Assembly: GCF_003672135.1 (NCBI RefSeq) | Contig: NC_039519.1 | Span: forward strand, 2,170,001-2,234,000 | Origin: Ooceraea biroi | Lineage: Eukaryota > Arthropoda > Insecta > Hymenoptera > Formicidae | Direction: 5' to 3' | DNA: 64,000 nt | Part shown: piece by piece, positions 33,447 through 45,436 of the stretch | How positions within the stretch are numbered: position 1 is the stretch's first letter | Layout of the letters: the number at the start of each line of letters is the position of its first letter | Program-made: the position numbers and the translations under genes | The notes under the pieces: generated by a model | What the model was told of the DNA's origin: nothing | Seen by the model: the letters and a program-made list of their open reading frames with translations, nothing else | Database searches by the model: none

Positions 33447-34699
33447 CCCATACAACACAGAAGCTTGCACCAACATTGCAGCAACGTTGCAACGTTGCAA
33501 ATTGCAATGCAACAGTACAAAGACATTGCAGAGATATATATCCGCAAAATACCAGCACACTTGTAGCAACATGACATTAATATTTCGGAAACATTGCACA
33601 ATCAAAATTTGTAATTAATTACTATTAATTATAATTCAATTTATTAAAACATTGGAGTCTTCCTATCCTAACAAGATTCGTCCAAATCTATTCAACCAAT
33701 GATGTGTGATGACCAGAATCTGAGCTCGGTAATATGCGCATGAGGTGTTTGTCTCTTTCGACTATCTAAAGAACATGGTGGTTGTACGACGCGAGCATCA
33801 TTCTAAAAGAAAGTAGTTACGTAAAAGAAAAAGGTAAGTACTTTTTTATAATATTATGTCTCATTATAGCACTTGTGTGCTGTTAATCTTGTATCTATTA
33901 ATTATAATAGAGAATCACTCTATTTGCCTATCTCACGGTTTATATCACTATAACCTCAAAATTATGGAAATTCATTAGAAAACTGCATATTAATAGTTGT
34001 AATATTTTTAATAACTTTTTCTGTCATAGAAGCTGTTCGTGAAATATACAATCATACCACTGATGCAGAAATTGCTGAATACATTTCCAAGTGGCTTGCT
34101 CAAGCTCCGGTTAGGATTGAGAGATTAAAGTATGTCATTTTACATATAATTCTATACATACTTGCAGTATGTATATTTTTATGGAATTTTATGCTAATAT
34201 ATGAATTTTAATTCCTATTTTATTTTTACAGGCAACATACAAACAAAAACGAAGAAGATTCAATTATTTAATTAAAGGAAAAATATTTGAACATAATTAA
34301 AGGAAAAATAATATCTCAAGAAGAGGATTTTTAAGTTTTTTTTTTTATAAAGAACAGTTACTTTTTTATAACAAAAATAGAGAAAATGTTTATTTCATTT
34401 TTTATTACTATTGTTATATTACATATAATTGTCTATTTATGTTAATAAATAAAAATATTGAAGTTATATAAATAAAAATATTTAAAGTATATAATAATGA
34501 ATAATTATAATTATTGCAAATTCATTACATTGCAATATTATTATGACGTTTCGTTGCAATGTTCCGAAAAGCGGACATTTTCACATTCCTGCAATCCCAT
34601 AGCAATGCTGCAGAAACATTTCGCAGTGAATTTGCAATGTTGCTACGTTGCGGTGGAAGATTCCTGCAATATATATGCAATCTTTGCGTGCTGTATGGG
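33447..34699 (+). mobile_element. Nested TIR element carrying spliced exons
   Basis: Ends CCCATACAACACAGAAGC and GTGCTGTATGGG. Arms are built from GCAACGTTGC/TTGCAATGTTGC words, unlike the outer element. Between the arms lies a spliced gene fragment (next entry). Confidence 0.65.
33771..34271 (+). CDS. Putative captured gene fragment, three exons
   Basis: Three blocks joined by GT-AG introns keep one frame: an exon ending 33833 (open frame from about 33771, TWWLYDASIILKESSYVKEK, donor GTAAGT), exon 34030-34129 (AVREIYNHTTDAEIAEYISK then WLAQAPVRIERLK), and exon 34232-34271 (QHTNKNEEDSII, stop). No in-frame ATG is found in the first block, so the true start may be further upstream or lost. 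I do not recognise the family. Preserved splice sites argue for DNA-level capture rather than retroposition. It could alternatively be the element's own gene. Confidence 0.5.
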
Positions 34700-35219
34700 T
34701 TAAAATAAATTGAAAATACTTCAGAAATTATATTTAAATTTATTATATGAGTATTCAGAAGATTGCAAATACTAAAAAGTTATAATAAAAATTATATATA
34801 AAATGTATTTATTATTTTTATTGTACGTTTTTATTTAATATTTGCAATCTAATTAATATAATATATATGATTTCTGAAATATGTTTAATGAAAAAAATAC
34901 ATAATATATATAAGATGTATATAGCGATATGCATATATATCTACTATATAAGATATATAGATATACATATACATAGCTAAACCAAGTTTCCCTGTAAAAA
35001 GTGTGAAGTTGGTACATTGACAAAGAGCCATTCTTATATTATTTATTTTCCTTTTTCTTCCTCCAAATAGTAGATTAAAAGGAAAGAATAATATAGATAT
35101 ATAATTCTCTTTTCCACCAACACTTATATTTGAAAGAAAAAAAAGGATAAGAAAGATAATGCATTTTTTTGTCAACTGGTTAGCTTCACTTAAGATCGAG
35201 TACTTGGTCTAGGTATATA
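34700..35219. other. Remainder of outer TIR element, AT-rich
   Basis: AT-rich, with TTCAGAAATT-type words near the nested element and ATATAT runs near 34900-34980. No gene seen. Confidence 0.4.
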
Positions 35220-36145
35220 CACTACTCACAAAAATTAGAGGAATACCAAACTTTTCTTAAAAAATAGGCAAACTTCAAGCAGCTGTAACTTTGTTAAAAA
35301 TGAATGAAATTTAAATTTAAAAAAAGGATTTTAAAGCTTGAAACTTCTACTTTCGAACGGTTGCCATGAGTTTAAATTTCTGTGACGTTTGGTAATTTTT
35401 GCATACGAAAAACTGCGAACTGGACAAAATAAGAAATTTTCTTTTCACTTTGAAGGTCTGTCACGTATCAAAAAACATTCTGCGAACATTCTCGACTTTT
35501 TATTGTAAAAGATTGAAGTTTTCCCTACAAAACGCTTTTTTTTTATTTTTCTACGAGTTTTTGTTACTGAGTTATCGCCGATTAAATAAAAATTGGCATT
35601 GTTTACTTTGATTGCTCATAACTCCGGTAAAAATCATCGCACAGCAATTTAAAAAACAGATTCTTAAAGCTGAAACTTTGCTCTATTGAACGGTATACTT
35701 GCCCAAATTTTTTCGAAAACATGTAACCATGCTGAAAATGGATGAATATAACGTAAAAACGAATAATTTTTCACTTTGTTATTTTGACCTTAAAAACAAT
35801 CGTACAGAATGACAAAAAAAATTTGTTCTTCACATTTTTTTATACTTTTCAATACCATGAATTTGACAAAAATTTGCCGAATAGCTATGATTTTTTCATG
35901 GTGGCCACTGTGGTTTTATGGTACAAAACTAAGAAATTGCTAAATTTCAGTAAGATAAAATGGAAAATAATGTTAATTAATGTTAAAAAATTGATTTCTA
36001 GCGCACTACATTAATCTTTATTAAGTCAGCAATAACAAAGTACACACTTTTCTACTAAAAGTTGAAAAAATTTGTGAACCGCCGGCGTTAGTTTTATCCA
36101 AAGCGTACCACGTGGAGGTCGCACGGTCGGACTTACGCTTCGTTT

Positions 36146-36183
<38 letters not shown>

Positions 36184-37610
36184 TGTATGTGAGCGCTCAC
36201 GGATTGCACGCAAATAGTGGAACGTCTTGCCGCTAGGCGGCGACAAGACGTAAGACGTTTCTCGTAAGCGAAAGAGTACAGCTACATTACTTAAGATTGC
36301 GCATTCGTACTCACATGTGCTTATGCTTACATACGCATACGTATACTGAGCTGTTCGGAGTTATTCTATTGGCGAGTTTTGATACCGTCTGATATATCAC
36401 TAGTTAAGGTTTTTACTTATTCCTTTACTTATTTTTACATTTCTTCTTTTCTTTTATCTATTCTGTTTTCTCCTACTTCCGTTTTCTGCTCGTTGTTCTT
36501 TTACGATGCCTATGCGTCATTTATCTGAGACAGAATGTGCTCGTATTGTGACTCTCCTACAGGAGAATCACAGTCAACGGTACGTTGCCAACCAGTTTGG
36601 AGTAAGTCCGTCCGTCATTAATCGGATTTATTCCCGGTTTCGAGAGACTGGCTTATACCACAAACGGCCGGGTCAGGGCCGTTCTCGTGAAACAAGCGCT
36701 TGGGAAGATCGAATGATCGTCCGGCAAGTTACACAGAATCGCTTTGTATGCGCACGTAGAATTGCCGGCGATATTAATTATGGTCGACAGCATCCGATCT
36801 CGGCTTCAACGATAAGAAATCGTTTGAGAGAAGCGGGATTGCACGCTCGTCGACCAGTGCAAGTTCCATACCTTACCCATCGTCATCGTCGCCTACGATT
36901 ACATTATGCTCATTCTTTAATCAGTAGGCGACCTAGGCAATGGAATTCTGTACTGTTTAAGGATGAGTCTAGATTTTGCCTTTTTGGCAATGACAGACGA
37001 GCCCGAGTTTAGCGACGTCAAAGAGAACGCTATTCCGAAAACTGCAACAGACCGGTTCGAGCTTTTCATGGTGGTTCTGTAATGGTATGGGCAGGAATAT
37101 CTCGATTTTCACGAACACCTCTTGTAATTATCCCTCCACCAGGATTAACTTCTAGACGATATGTTCATGAAATACTAGAGCCATATGTTCTACCAATTAG
37201 AAATCGAATTGGTCAACGGTTTCGCCTAGTGCATGACAACGCACGGCCGCACACTGCTCGTTACACCCAACAGTTTCTGAGAAATCATCAAATCGATACA
37301 TTATTGCATCCGCCAATGAGTCCCGATTTGAATCCAATCGAGCATGTTTGGGATATGTTAGAGCGCCAAGTACGCGAAAACTATCCTAATATCGTCGATT
37401 TGGCTTCGCTTGTCACAGTTCTTTGCCGAACTTGGCAGCGAATCCCTCAAAGAGCAATACGTCGTTGCATCAATATGCGAAATCGATTGCGAGCAGTCAT
37501 TTTGAATAGAGGCGAAAATACACGTTATTAAATTCTTTTTAGCGTTGATCACTCCATCTTGCATTAATCACTGATACACTCCACATAATACATAAGCACA
37601 CACACGCACG

Positions 37611-37645
<35 letters not shown>

Positions 37646-38568
37646 CGAAGCGTAAGTCCGACCGTGCGACCTCCACGTGGTACGCTTTGGATAAAACTAA
37701 CGCCGGCGGTTCACAAATTTTTTCAACTTTTAGTAGAAAAGTGTGTACTTTGTTATTGCTGACTTAATAAAGATTAATGTAGTGCGCTAGAAATCAATTT
37801 TTTAACATTAATTAACATTATTTTCCATTTTATCTTACTGAAATTTAGCAATTTCTTAGTTTTGTACCATAAAACCACAGTGGCCACCATGAAAAAATCA
37901 TAGCTATTCGGCAAATTTTTGTCAAATTCATGGTATTGAAAAGTATAAAAAAATGTGAAGAACAAATTTTTTTTGTCATTCTGTACGATTGTTTTTAAGG
38001 TCAAAATAACAAAGTGAAAAATTATTCGTTTTTACGTTATATTCATCCATTTTCAGCATGGTTACATGTTTTCGAAAAAATTTGGGCAAGTATACCGTTC
38101 AATAGAGCAAAGTTTCAGCTTTAAGAATCTGTTTTTTAAATTGCTGTGCGATGATTTTTACCGGAGTTATGAGCAATCAAAGTAAACAATGCCAATTTTT
38201 ATTTAATCGGCGATAACTCAGTAACAAAAACTCGTAGAAAAATAAAAAAAAAGCGTTTTGTAGGGAAAACTTCAATCTTTTACAATAAAAAGTCGAGAAT
38301 GTTCGCAGAATGTTTTTTAATACGTGACAGACCTTCAAAGTGAAAAGAAAATTTCTTATTTTGTCCAGTTCGCAGTTTTTCGTATGCAAAAATTACCAAA
38401 CGTCACAGAAATTTAAACTCATGGCAACCGTTCGAAAGTAGAAGTTTCAAGCTTTAAAATCCTTTTTTTAAATTTAAATTTCATTCATTTTTAACAAAGT
38501 TACAGCTGCTTGAAGTTTGCCTATTTTTTAAGAAAAGTTTGGTATTCCTCTAATTTTTGTGAGTAGTG
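35220..38568 (+). mobile_element. Tc1-like element with inverted repeats of at least 922 bp
   Basis: Tips CACTACTCACAAAAATTAGA and complement are flanked by TA (35218 and 38569). 35220-36141 and 37647-38568 are inverted copies of exactly equal length with very few mismatches (one visible difference near 35470), and both end at a GT/CA microsatellite. The central transposase has one stop. Long arms of this size are unusual for Tc1/mariner elements. Confidence 0.9.
36506..37531 (+). pseudogene. Tc1-like transposase with one TAG stop
   Basis: 341 codons including the final stop. The paired-like N-terminus (MRHLSETECARIVTLLQENH, RYVANQFGVSPSVINRIYSR) is followed by a GRSRETS hinge, the second helix-turn-helix region, FKDESRFCLFGND (first catalytic Asp), VHDNARPHTARY (second) and PPMSPDLNPIEHVWD (third, Glu), a DD34E core. 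TAG at 37010-37012 sits where a Trp is normal (ARVW in relatives), so one base change separates it from an open frame. No frameshift is visible. Confidence 0.92.
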
Positions 38569-38807
38569 TATATATAATTTTACTTTTTACAATATTCACA
38601 TTTTTTCAAATTTATTGCATGTGGTAGGTTTTAGAAACATTTCTGTTGCAACATTTCATATGACATATTGCGGAATCCTTTCAGAAATGTTGCATATGAA
38701 ATGTGAAATCTTGAAATGATTTTAAAACCTTCTTGAAAGCTTTCTGTATTAATCGGTGCTGTATGGGTTTATGTTATAAAAATGTCGGAATATCATTCAT
38801 GATTGAG

Positions 38808-39351
38808 GGGAAGCCTGGAGTCGTCTGTATTACCGACGGAATAAATGAGTTTTTTTTATAGTTTAATAATTTTTTCATTCGTTGCGCAGAATGAAAAATC
38901 CTTTTGCATGATATCAAGGTTTGCACGATCCTAATCTTGTGCCCGTTTTATTCTTCGACACAACTTGGATGTGCACAAAATTGTAAATTTTAGTAATCTT
39001 TTATACTACATTTCAAAACTCCTTCTAAAACCCTCCTCATTTTCTGTCTTCAACCCACAGTACTCCAATTTTGCACGTACATACAAAGTCCAACACTTTC
39101 ATATTAAGCAAATTATCGCATGATAAGATTAACTGTAATTTTTGAAATTTTTTCCGTTTTTCACATAAAGTCCAGTACTACAGGTTGTATTACTGTGTGT
39201 ACTTTAATTATGGAAAAGGATTTCTTCTTCTGTACAATCAAAAAGAAGATTGGTGTAATGGCACCAATCTTCTTTTACTTCTTTTACCACGACTTGAAAT
39301 GTCAAGTCGTGGTAATACAGATGACTCCTCTTAAAGCTTCTCAGCTTCCTC
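38808..39351. mobile_element. TTAA-family element, diverged copy
   Basis: Starts GGGGAAGCCTGGAGTCGTCT with CTGTATTACCGACGGAATAA, shared with 1889 and 32378, and ends near CTCCTCTTAAAG. A short internal hairpin at 39245-39310 (CACGACTTGAAATG and complement) is specific to this copy. The minus strand shows a decayed version of the family peptide. Confidence 0.6.
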
Positions 39352-40795
39352 TTAAATTGCACATTGCAAACGAAAGTATTTTTACTACTGTAAGGATCGA
39401 TGGAATAATTGATCAAAATACCCCCAGCTACTGATATTCGGGCCTCACCGTCAATAGGCCGAAGGAGATAAATAGGCCAAGCACGAAATACAAAGCGAGT
39501 TATTTGTCGAGCAGCGTGAGAGGCAAATATCATCCGGAGAGATTCAAGTCGGAATCGAAGTCGAGATCGCAAGCTATTGTTAATCCGTGTTCTTTATTTT
39601 TTTATTTTTGTATCGTAAATACATTAGTTAATTTGCTCGTTATCCACAAGTGTCATTCTACCCTCTGAGGATCCATCCTGACAGTCAATATTACATTACG
39701 AACAACTAGAAATGAAGTATCACCATTTCGTGGTAATACTTTATTATAAAAACATAAAAAAGGAAAAGAATCTTGAAAGTGGTAAGCGAAAACATGTGTA
39801 AACTCTACCTATTTTCAGGATCTTCAATTTCATATATTCAATTTCACACATTTTCTCCGAGTGTGTTTTCTATTTTCTTCGGTTAATACGTTCTGATATT
39901 CACTGCAAATACAGAACATACATATAGTTGCATATACCATAGAATTTTATTATACATTTATAGTTAATATCAAAACGCAGCCTTCATCTGCGGATATAAA
40001 AGTATAATCTTCAGATTACGAAGCGTATTTTCATGCTGTTAGCATCAGTCTATCTTTGTTCTATATTGAATGAGTAATAAAGATAGCCTGATGCTGATAG
40101 CGTGCTCCTCGAACGCAGCCTTAGCATCACCTGTTATTTCTGCCATCAGTATCACTGTTCCTAGTATATGCTATGTATGCACACGTAATATACATACATT
40201 TTCCATCTGGCTTAACAGAAAAAAAGGAAATGGGGAAAAAACAGATAAGAGAAAAGTTGTCAGCGAACGCAGCATTAACTGTCGTCATTGCGAAAACAAA
40301 ATTTCATAATTGTTTGAAAGATATAACTGATAGATAAGTAAATGGAATGTATATTATTGACTAATAACAGCTACAAAATAGAAGAAATTAAATTTAATAT
40401 CGCATGTATATGGCTCGTTCGCGAGTTCAATGCCAAATAATAAGAATTTGACGCAAATATCTATCGATTATCATATATGATAGAATCAATTAGATTATAT
40501 CGCATGTGCATATGTATAAGAGAATAAGAAAAATTTGATAATAGTCAGGCACAGACAAATCGCTGAAATCAGCCTGACACGATAAACTTCTTGTCTCTTT
40601 ATTACGCAATAACCTGCTTGGTACGTATAGGAAAAGAAACAGTAAACCGGCGATCCCTCTCGATCGGAGCGACAGCAGCAAAGTGGTCCGCTCCACCATT
40701 CCAGTGTTAACTTGGTCAGCAGATTGCTAGCATCAGTGAACATATTCTTCGATTCTTCATCTTCCCCAGCAGCTAAAAGGAGATAGACAACAAAT
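39352..40795. other. Intergenic / ACADSB upstream region
   Basis: No exon found. It contains one MITE copy (40016-40120). The ACADSB promoter and 5' untranslated region should lie in its last few hundred bases. Confidence 0.4.
40016..40120. mobile_element. Small palindromic MITE with CGAACGCAGCC end (copy 1)
   Basis: Shares GTCTATCTTTGTTCTATATT, the loop GAGTAATAAAGATAGCC and the CGTGCTCCTCGAACGCA right end with the copy inside the SRRD intron at 46180-46295. The left tip is degraded. Confidence 0.6.
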
Positions 40796-43700
40796 ATGAA
40801 CACGTCTGTATTGAGATCGTTCTTTCGCAAAGTACGTAAGCATCACTACTTTCTTTTTATTACTTTATCAAATCCTTGTAATTTTTATAAATCATTTCGC
40901 GGCTGTGCTTTTTTCAACGTCAACGAGTTATAACAATTTTCGCAATTTTTTGAATTGCTGAATTAAAAAAAAAAGGATTTCTAGCAACAATTAGCAAATC
41001 ATAATCATGAAAAGCTTGTTCTTACATACAACGCTGTACTTGTAAAATTTACAGACATTATCGTGCACGATTAACAATTCACTATCCGTATGTAGATAAT
41101 ATTAAGTACAACAGATTAAATCTTTTGTTTTTTTTCTTTTTATAAAAACGAATAGTAACAGAATATTTTCCTCCATATATATATATAATAGTTTGTATTA
41201 AATATATCTCTCGTGATATTCATAATACCGTTATTAGTATCTAAACACATTATCTCTAAATACGTTAGAGATATTTCGACAGAGATAAATGAATAATTAC
41301 ATGCTCATATGAGAAAAAACATTTTAAAAAATTCTTCAATTATTTCGATATTTTAATCTACTTCGGAAAAAAAATAACGAAAGAAAAGGTATGCGTGTGT
41401 GTGTATATGTATATATTGCTGTTATATAACACATATGGAATTCAATCGTCTTTACTACCTTATTAAACCTATTCAACGTGTAATTGGCCAGCTTTTGCTT
41501 GCTCAAGGTTAAATAACTGCTATAATGATGATTGGCAGACCAGATGGCAGAGCAATTTGTTGCATGCACAAACATATTCGTTGTAAATTTATTTTCCATA
41601 TTACACACATCTCTTCTTTATATTATAGATACCACAAAAAGTGATACAAACACGCAAAATACACTTATGTGCATCAAAATTTCATCATTGTCCAAGTCCT
41701 TTGACGCAATTTTCGGACGATGAACTCATGATGAAAGAAACAGGTAACTGTACATTTTCTATTCTAATAGAAACTTCGAATCTTGTCCAAACTTTCTGTT
41801 ACAACTTTATGAAATGTAAAATGATGAGTTGATCGGTCCAGAAATCGATCTATTTCACTAAATATAATGTATAATGTCTTCTAACTTTCTTCCATATGCT
41901 CTAGTCGCTAAATTGGCCAAGGAAGAAATTGCTCCACTCGTACGGAAAATGGAAAAAGAGGGCAAGATAGATGATGGTGTTCTAAAGACGTTATTTGAAA
42001 ATGGTGTAAGTAATGTATCTTCTTCAACGTATTACTTCAAATATTTTAATCTTGTGCTCTCACACACAAATATAATTCTATATCGTTGAATTTTAATACA
42101 AAATGAACTTGAAAGTTTACTATTTAGTGACCTCAATACTACAAATAATCGGAATGTTAGAAATAAATCTTTTTATGCTCCAAATATTTCGATTCTGATA
42201 AATAAAGATTACGTCGAGTTTTCCCAATAAGAATATAGACGTACTTATCTTGTTGTGATTACGAGCTATTATTGCATAAATACGATTATTTCAACATCAT
42301 GAACGTTTCAAAAACATACATACATACGTATACACATATGTTTGATATATCTATTAATTGCATAAAAATATCATTTAACTCAACAAATTGAAAGAGAAAG
42401 AAGAAAAAAATAAGTAGATGAATTTTCTTTTCGCGCAATTTCCAAATCAGACAGATTTCTTCATGATATATAGATATCTTCTCAAATGCATACAGGACAG
42501 GAAGTATCTGAAAATGAACGATAATGTGAGGGGATGGAACGGATTGAGTTAAATACAAAAGTCCTGTACCGTTTTGTAATCTTGCCAAAATCTCGAGATG
42601 CATACAATCTAATACGTAATTTAGTAGATATCAATGTAAATAGCTCTCTTGTCCGGTATAGCCAGATTGTAAGACGACGAAATCTAAAACGTGCGCTTGA
42701 GTAAATTAAGCACGCTCAATGCTTAATGCTAAATTTCGTGCATATCTTGTAAAAAAAGGAATACCATTATGTTTACAAAAAAAGAAGTATATAAGTCTGT
42801 GAAAGTACAGCGTACCTATGCTACAGTCATTACAACGTTCCACTGACAAAAATTTACAAAAAGAAAAAATTCCAATCTCCAATTCTCTTTTGCGCAAATG
42901 TCAATATTTATAGCATACAAGTCTAGGAACACGGAATAAAATTTTTATTTATAAATTCGTAACATCTCTATTAGCATTATTATGAGCAGGGTAGGCACAT
43001 TATTTTAAGGTAGGAAATTTTATTAATTTTAGTTGATGGGTCTCGAAATCCCAACAAATTATGGCGGCACGGGTGGCAATTTTATGAGCACGATTTTAAC
43101 TGTCGAAGAAGTGGCAAAAGTTGACGGAGCCGTAGCTGCTCTTGTTGACATCCATAACACTCTGGTCAACTCATTGATCATTAAAGTAGCGTCTGAAGAA
43201 CAAAAACAAAAATACTTACCTAAATTGGCACAAAATTACGTAAGTTACTATGTGTCTTTACGTCACAACGTAATGTTAGCACAGCACAAATCTTCAAGAA
43301 TAAGTTTAAGCATACTTGTTCTTTCAGGCTGGTAGTTTTTGCTTAACGGAACCTGGTTCAGGATCAGATGCTTTTTCTCTCAAGACCGTAGCAAAAAAGG
43401 ACGGTACGGATTACGTGATTAATGGCACAAAAATGTGGATATCAAATTCAGACATCGCGGGAGTCTTTTTGGTTTTTGCCAACGCGAACCCTTCCGCAGT
43501 GAGTATGCAAATCCTCGTGAATTAAACGTGATATAAATGACATGAAAAAGTATAGTATACATATTACAGGAAAGGTAAGAAACTGGAGAATGTAGAGAGA
43601 CGGTTAATGTAAATATTTTTTGTTTTTTTTTCTAATAAAATAGAGCTATCGCGGCATTACGACTTTCTTCGTGGACCGCGATATGCCTGGTTTGACGGTA

Positions 43701-44549
43701 GCTAAACCTGAAGACAAGCTAGGTATCAAGGCGTCTGGAACTTGTATGATCCATTTCGACAACGTCAGAGTATGCATCATAAGACAATAAACAAATAAGA
43801 CAAATACATAAAATACATAATAGTAATAACCTGTTAGAATACAATATGAATGATATTTTAATACTCTTTGATTTTTAGGTACCCGAAAGCAACATTTTGG
43901 GTGAGTTTGGGCATGGATATAAATATGCCGCTGGATTTTTGAACGAGGGTAGAGTCGGCATAGGAGCTCAAATGATTGGTATAGCACAGGGGTCTTTAGA
44001 TGCGACTATACCATACACGTTGGAGAGAAAGCAATTTGGAAAAGATATTTTCTCGTTCCAAGTGAGGATTCATTGAATCAACGATTACTGAACAAGTACC
44101 TATAAAATCCGTTAGTTAATTGCGGAAATTATGAGATATTTCGTCTCTTCTTTTCAGTCGATGCAACATCAAATAGCTCAGGTAGTGACCGAGTTGGAAG
44201 CCGCCAGGTTGCTCGTTTACAACGCAGCTAGATTAGTCGATGCTAAACAAGACGTTATGAAAGAAGCAGCTATGGCTAAACTAATTGCTTCTGGTAATTC
44301 ATAATTCACTAATCCCGATATTTTCATCAAACTCGAGGGTTACGAAAGAATAATACATGTTACGTGTCCACAGAAACTGCTTTACGTGTCACTGCCAAAT
44401 GCATCGATTTTATGGGTGGCGTTGGATTTACAACGGATTTCCCTCAAGAGAAATATTTTAGGGACTGCAAAATCGGTACTATTTACGAAGGCACGAGCAA
44501 TATGCAGTTATCAACAATTGCGAAATGTATACGCAAGCAATATTCCTAA
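40796..44549 (+). CDS. ACADSB: Short/branched-chain acyl-CoA dehydrogenase
   Basis: Mitochondrial FAD enzyme that oxidises 2-methylbutyryl-CoA to tiglyl-CoA in isoleucine breakdown. Nine coding exons: 40796-40831, 41629-41743, 41905-42005, 43033-43239, 43328-43498, 43644-43769, 43879-44061, 44158-44293, 44374-44549, about 416 residues. The N-terminus MNTSVLRSFFRK is a plausible mitochondrial targeting peptide. Then LTQFSDDELMMKE, GGTGGNFMSTILTVEEVAKV, SFCLTEPGSGSDAFSLKT (FAD/substrate loop), TKMWISNSDIAGVFLV, FFVDRDMPGL and NEGRVGIGAQMIGIAQG. C-terminal KYFRDCKIGTIYEGTSN carries the catalytic Glu (YEG). Order and spacing match human ACADSB. Exon 1 has a second possible donor four bases downstream, but only GTACGT keeps the frame. 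Confidence 0.95.
42006..43032. other. ACADSB third intron
   Basis: About 1 kb intron, AT-rich; no nested gene or element boundary recognised. Confidence 0.6.
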
Positions 44550-45000
44550 ACAACGACCAGTACAGAGTTTTTTTTTTCTCAAATTGTGACGTATGTTTCA
44601 TTTAAAGATTGCATCATACAATGAAGTCATTTTCAATATGAAGAGCATGCATCGTCCTCGTTTTACGAATAATTTTTGTACTTTTATATTATAGCTTTCA
44701 ATTGTCATAAAGTGATTACGCAAGAAGCGTACAATATTATAACGCGATCTGCAAATGTAAGATTTATAATATCGCACTTGATTTCAATGCATCTCAATGT
44801 ACATCCGCGCAAGCGTATTTCATCGAAATAAAACTTATAAACGAAATTTAAGGAAATACATTTATTTGACAACGGTATATACATTCGGTATATACAATTC
44901 CGTATTTGAAAGCAGAGGCGACTTATAAAGCTACAGTGCACAAAACAAATTGGTATTTGGCATTATCAATATAATTTTCTCTTCTGGTATCGCCATTTAT

Positions 45001-45309
45001 TTATTTTGGATCATGAGGCAGTTTAAAACCTACAAGGTCCGCTGTCTCTTTTATACTACGCTCACCTCTACCAGCATATTGTTTATGAATTTCTTTACAC
45101 GTTTGCTGAGATCTCAAGTAACAGAGATACATTTCCGCCAGGTTCCTCAACTCTTCTCTCGCTTTGCACAAAACTTGAGACGTTTCCTTGTGAGCATGCG
45201 CTTGTTCCATGACGTACCGCAACATTGCGTTTTCCTTCATACTCCTAGTCCGCGCAATTCGGCGGAGTTGATGCACAAGAGAACGAATAATTTTAATATT
45301 ATTGTTCAT
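45001..45309 (-). CDS. FMC1: FMC1, mitochondrial complex V assembly factor
   Basis: Matrix protein needed for assembly or stability of the F1 sector of ATP synthase. A single coding exon of 102 residues, close to the human length of 113. Shared blocks: AHAHKETSQVLCKAREELRN, LAEMYLCYLRSQQ, KQYAGRGERSIKETADLVGF and the KLPHDP end. It belongs to the small LYR-like superfamily. A good 3' splice site (TTTTTCGTTTTCAG) lies 20 bases before the ATG on the minus strand, so the 5' untranslated region is spliced. SRRD ends only 127 bp upstream on the same strand, and ACADSB converges from the other side with 451 bp between stops. Confidence 0.9.
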   Translation of the reverse strand: MNNNIKIIRSLVHQLRRIARTRSMKENAMLRYVMEQAHAHKETSQVLCKAREELRNLAEMYLCYLRSQQTCKEIHKQYAGRGERSIKETADLVGFKLPHDPK

Positions 45310-45436
45310 TGTATCGTGAATTTTCGCTGAAAACGAAAAAGAATTGAGTCACGTCTGGCATCATAAATCGTAAGATACGTAAGAGAATTATAGTAACTCG
45401 AAAGAAAATTACAGTGCGTCAAGAACGCGTTACTCG

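Larger units (their letters stand above)
33136..38767. mobile_element. Outer TIR element, CCYATACAGCAC ends, TTTCNGAAA-rich
   Basis: Left end CCTATACAGCACGAAAACG and right end GGTGCTGTATGGG are inverted. Both arms are dense in TTTCAGAAA/TTTCTGAAA words (33155-33400 and 38630-38750). The continuous span results from two later insertions, 33447-34699 and 35220-38568. No transposase of its own was recognised. Confidence 0.6.

Noticed and set aside
36147..36180. GT microsatellite frame as a coding region
   Set aside because: Simple repeat at the end of the Tc1-like arm; the open frame through it is compositional.
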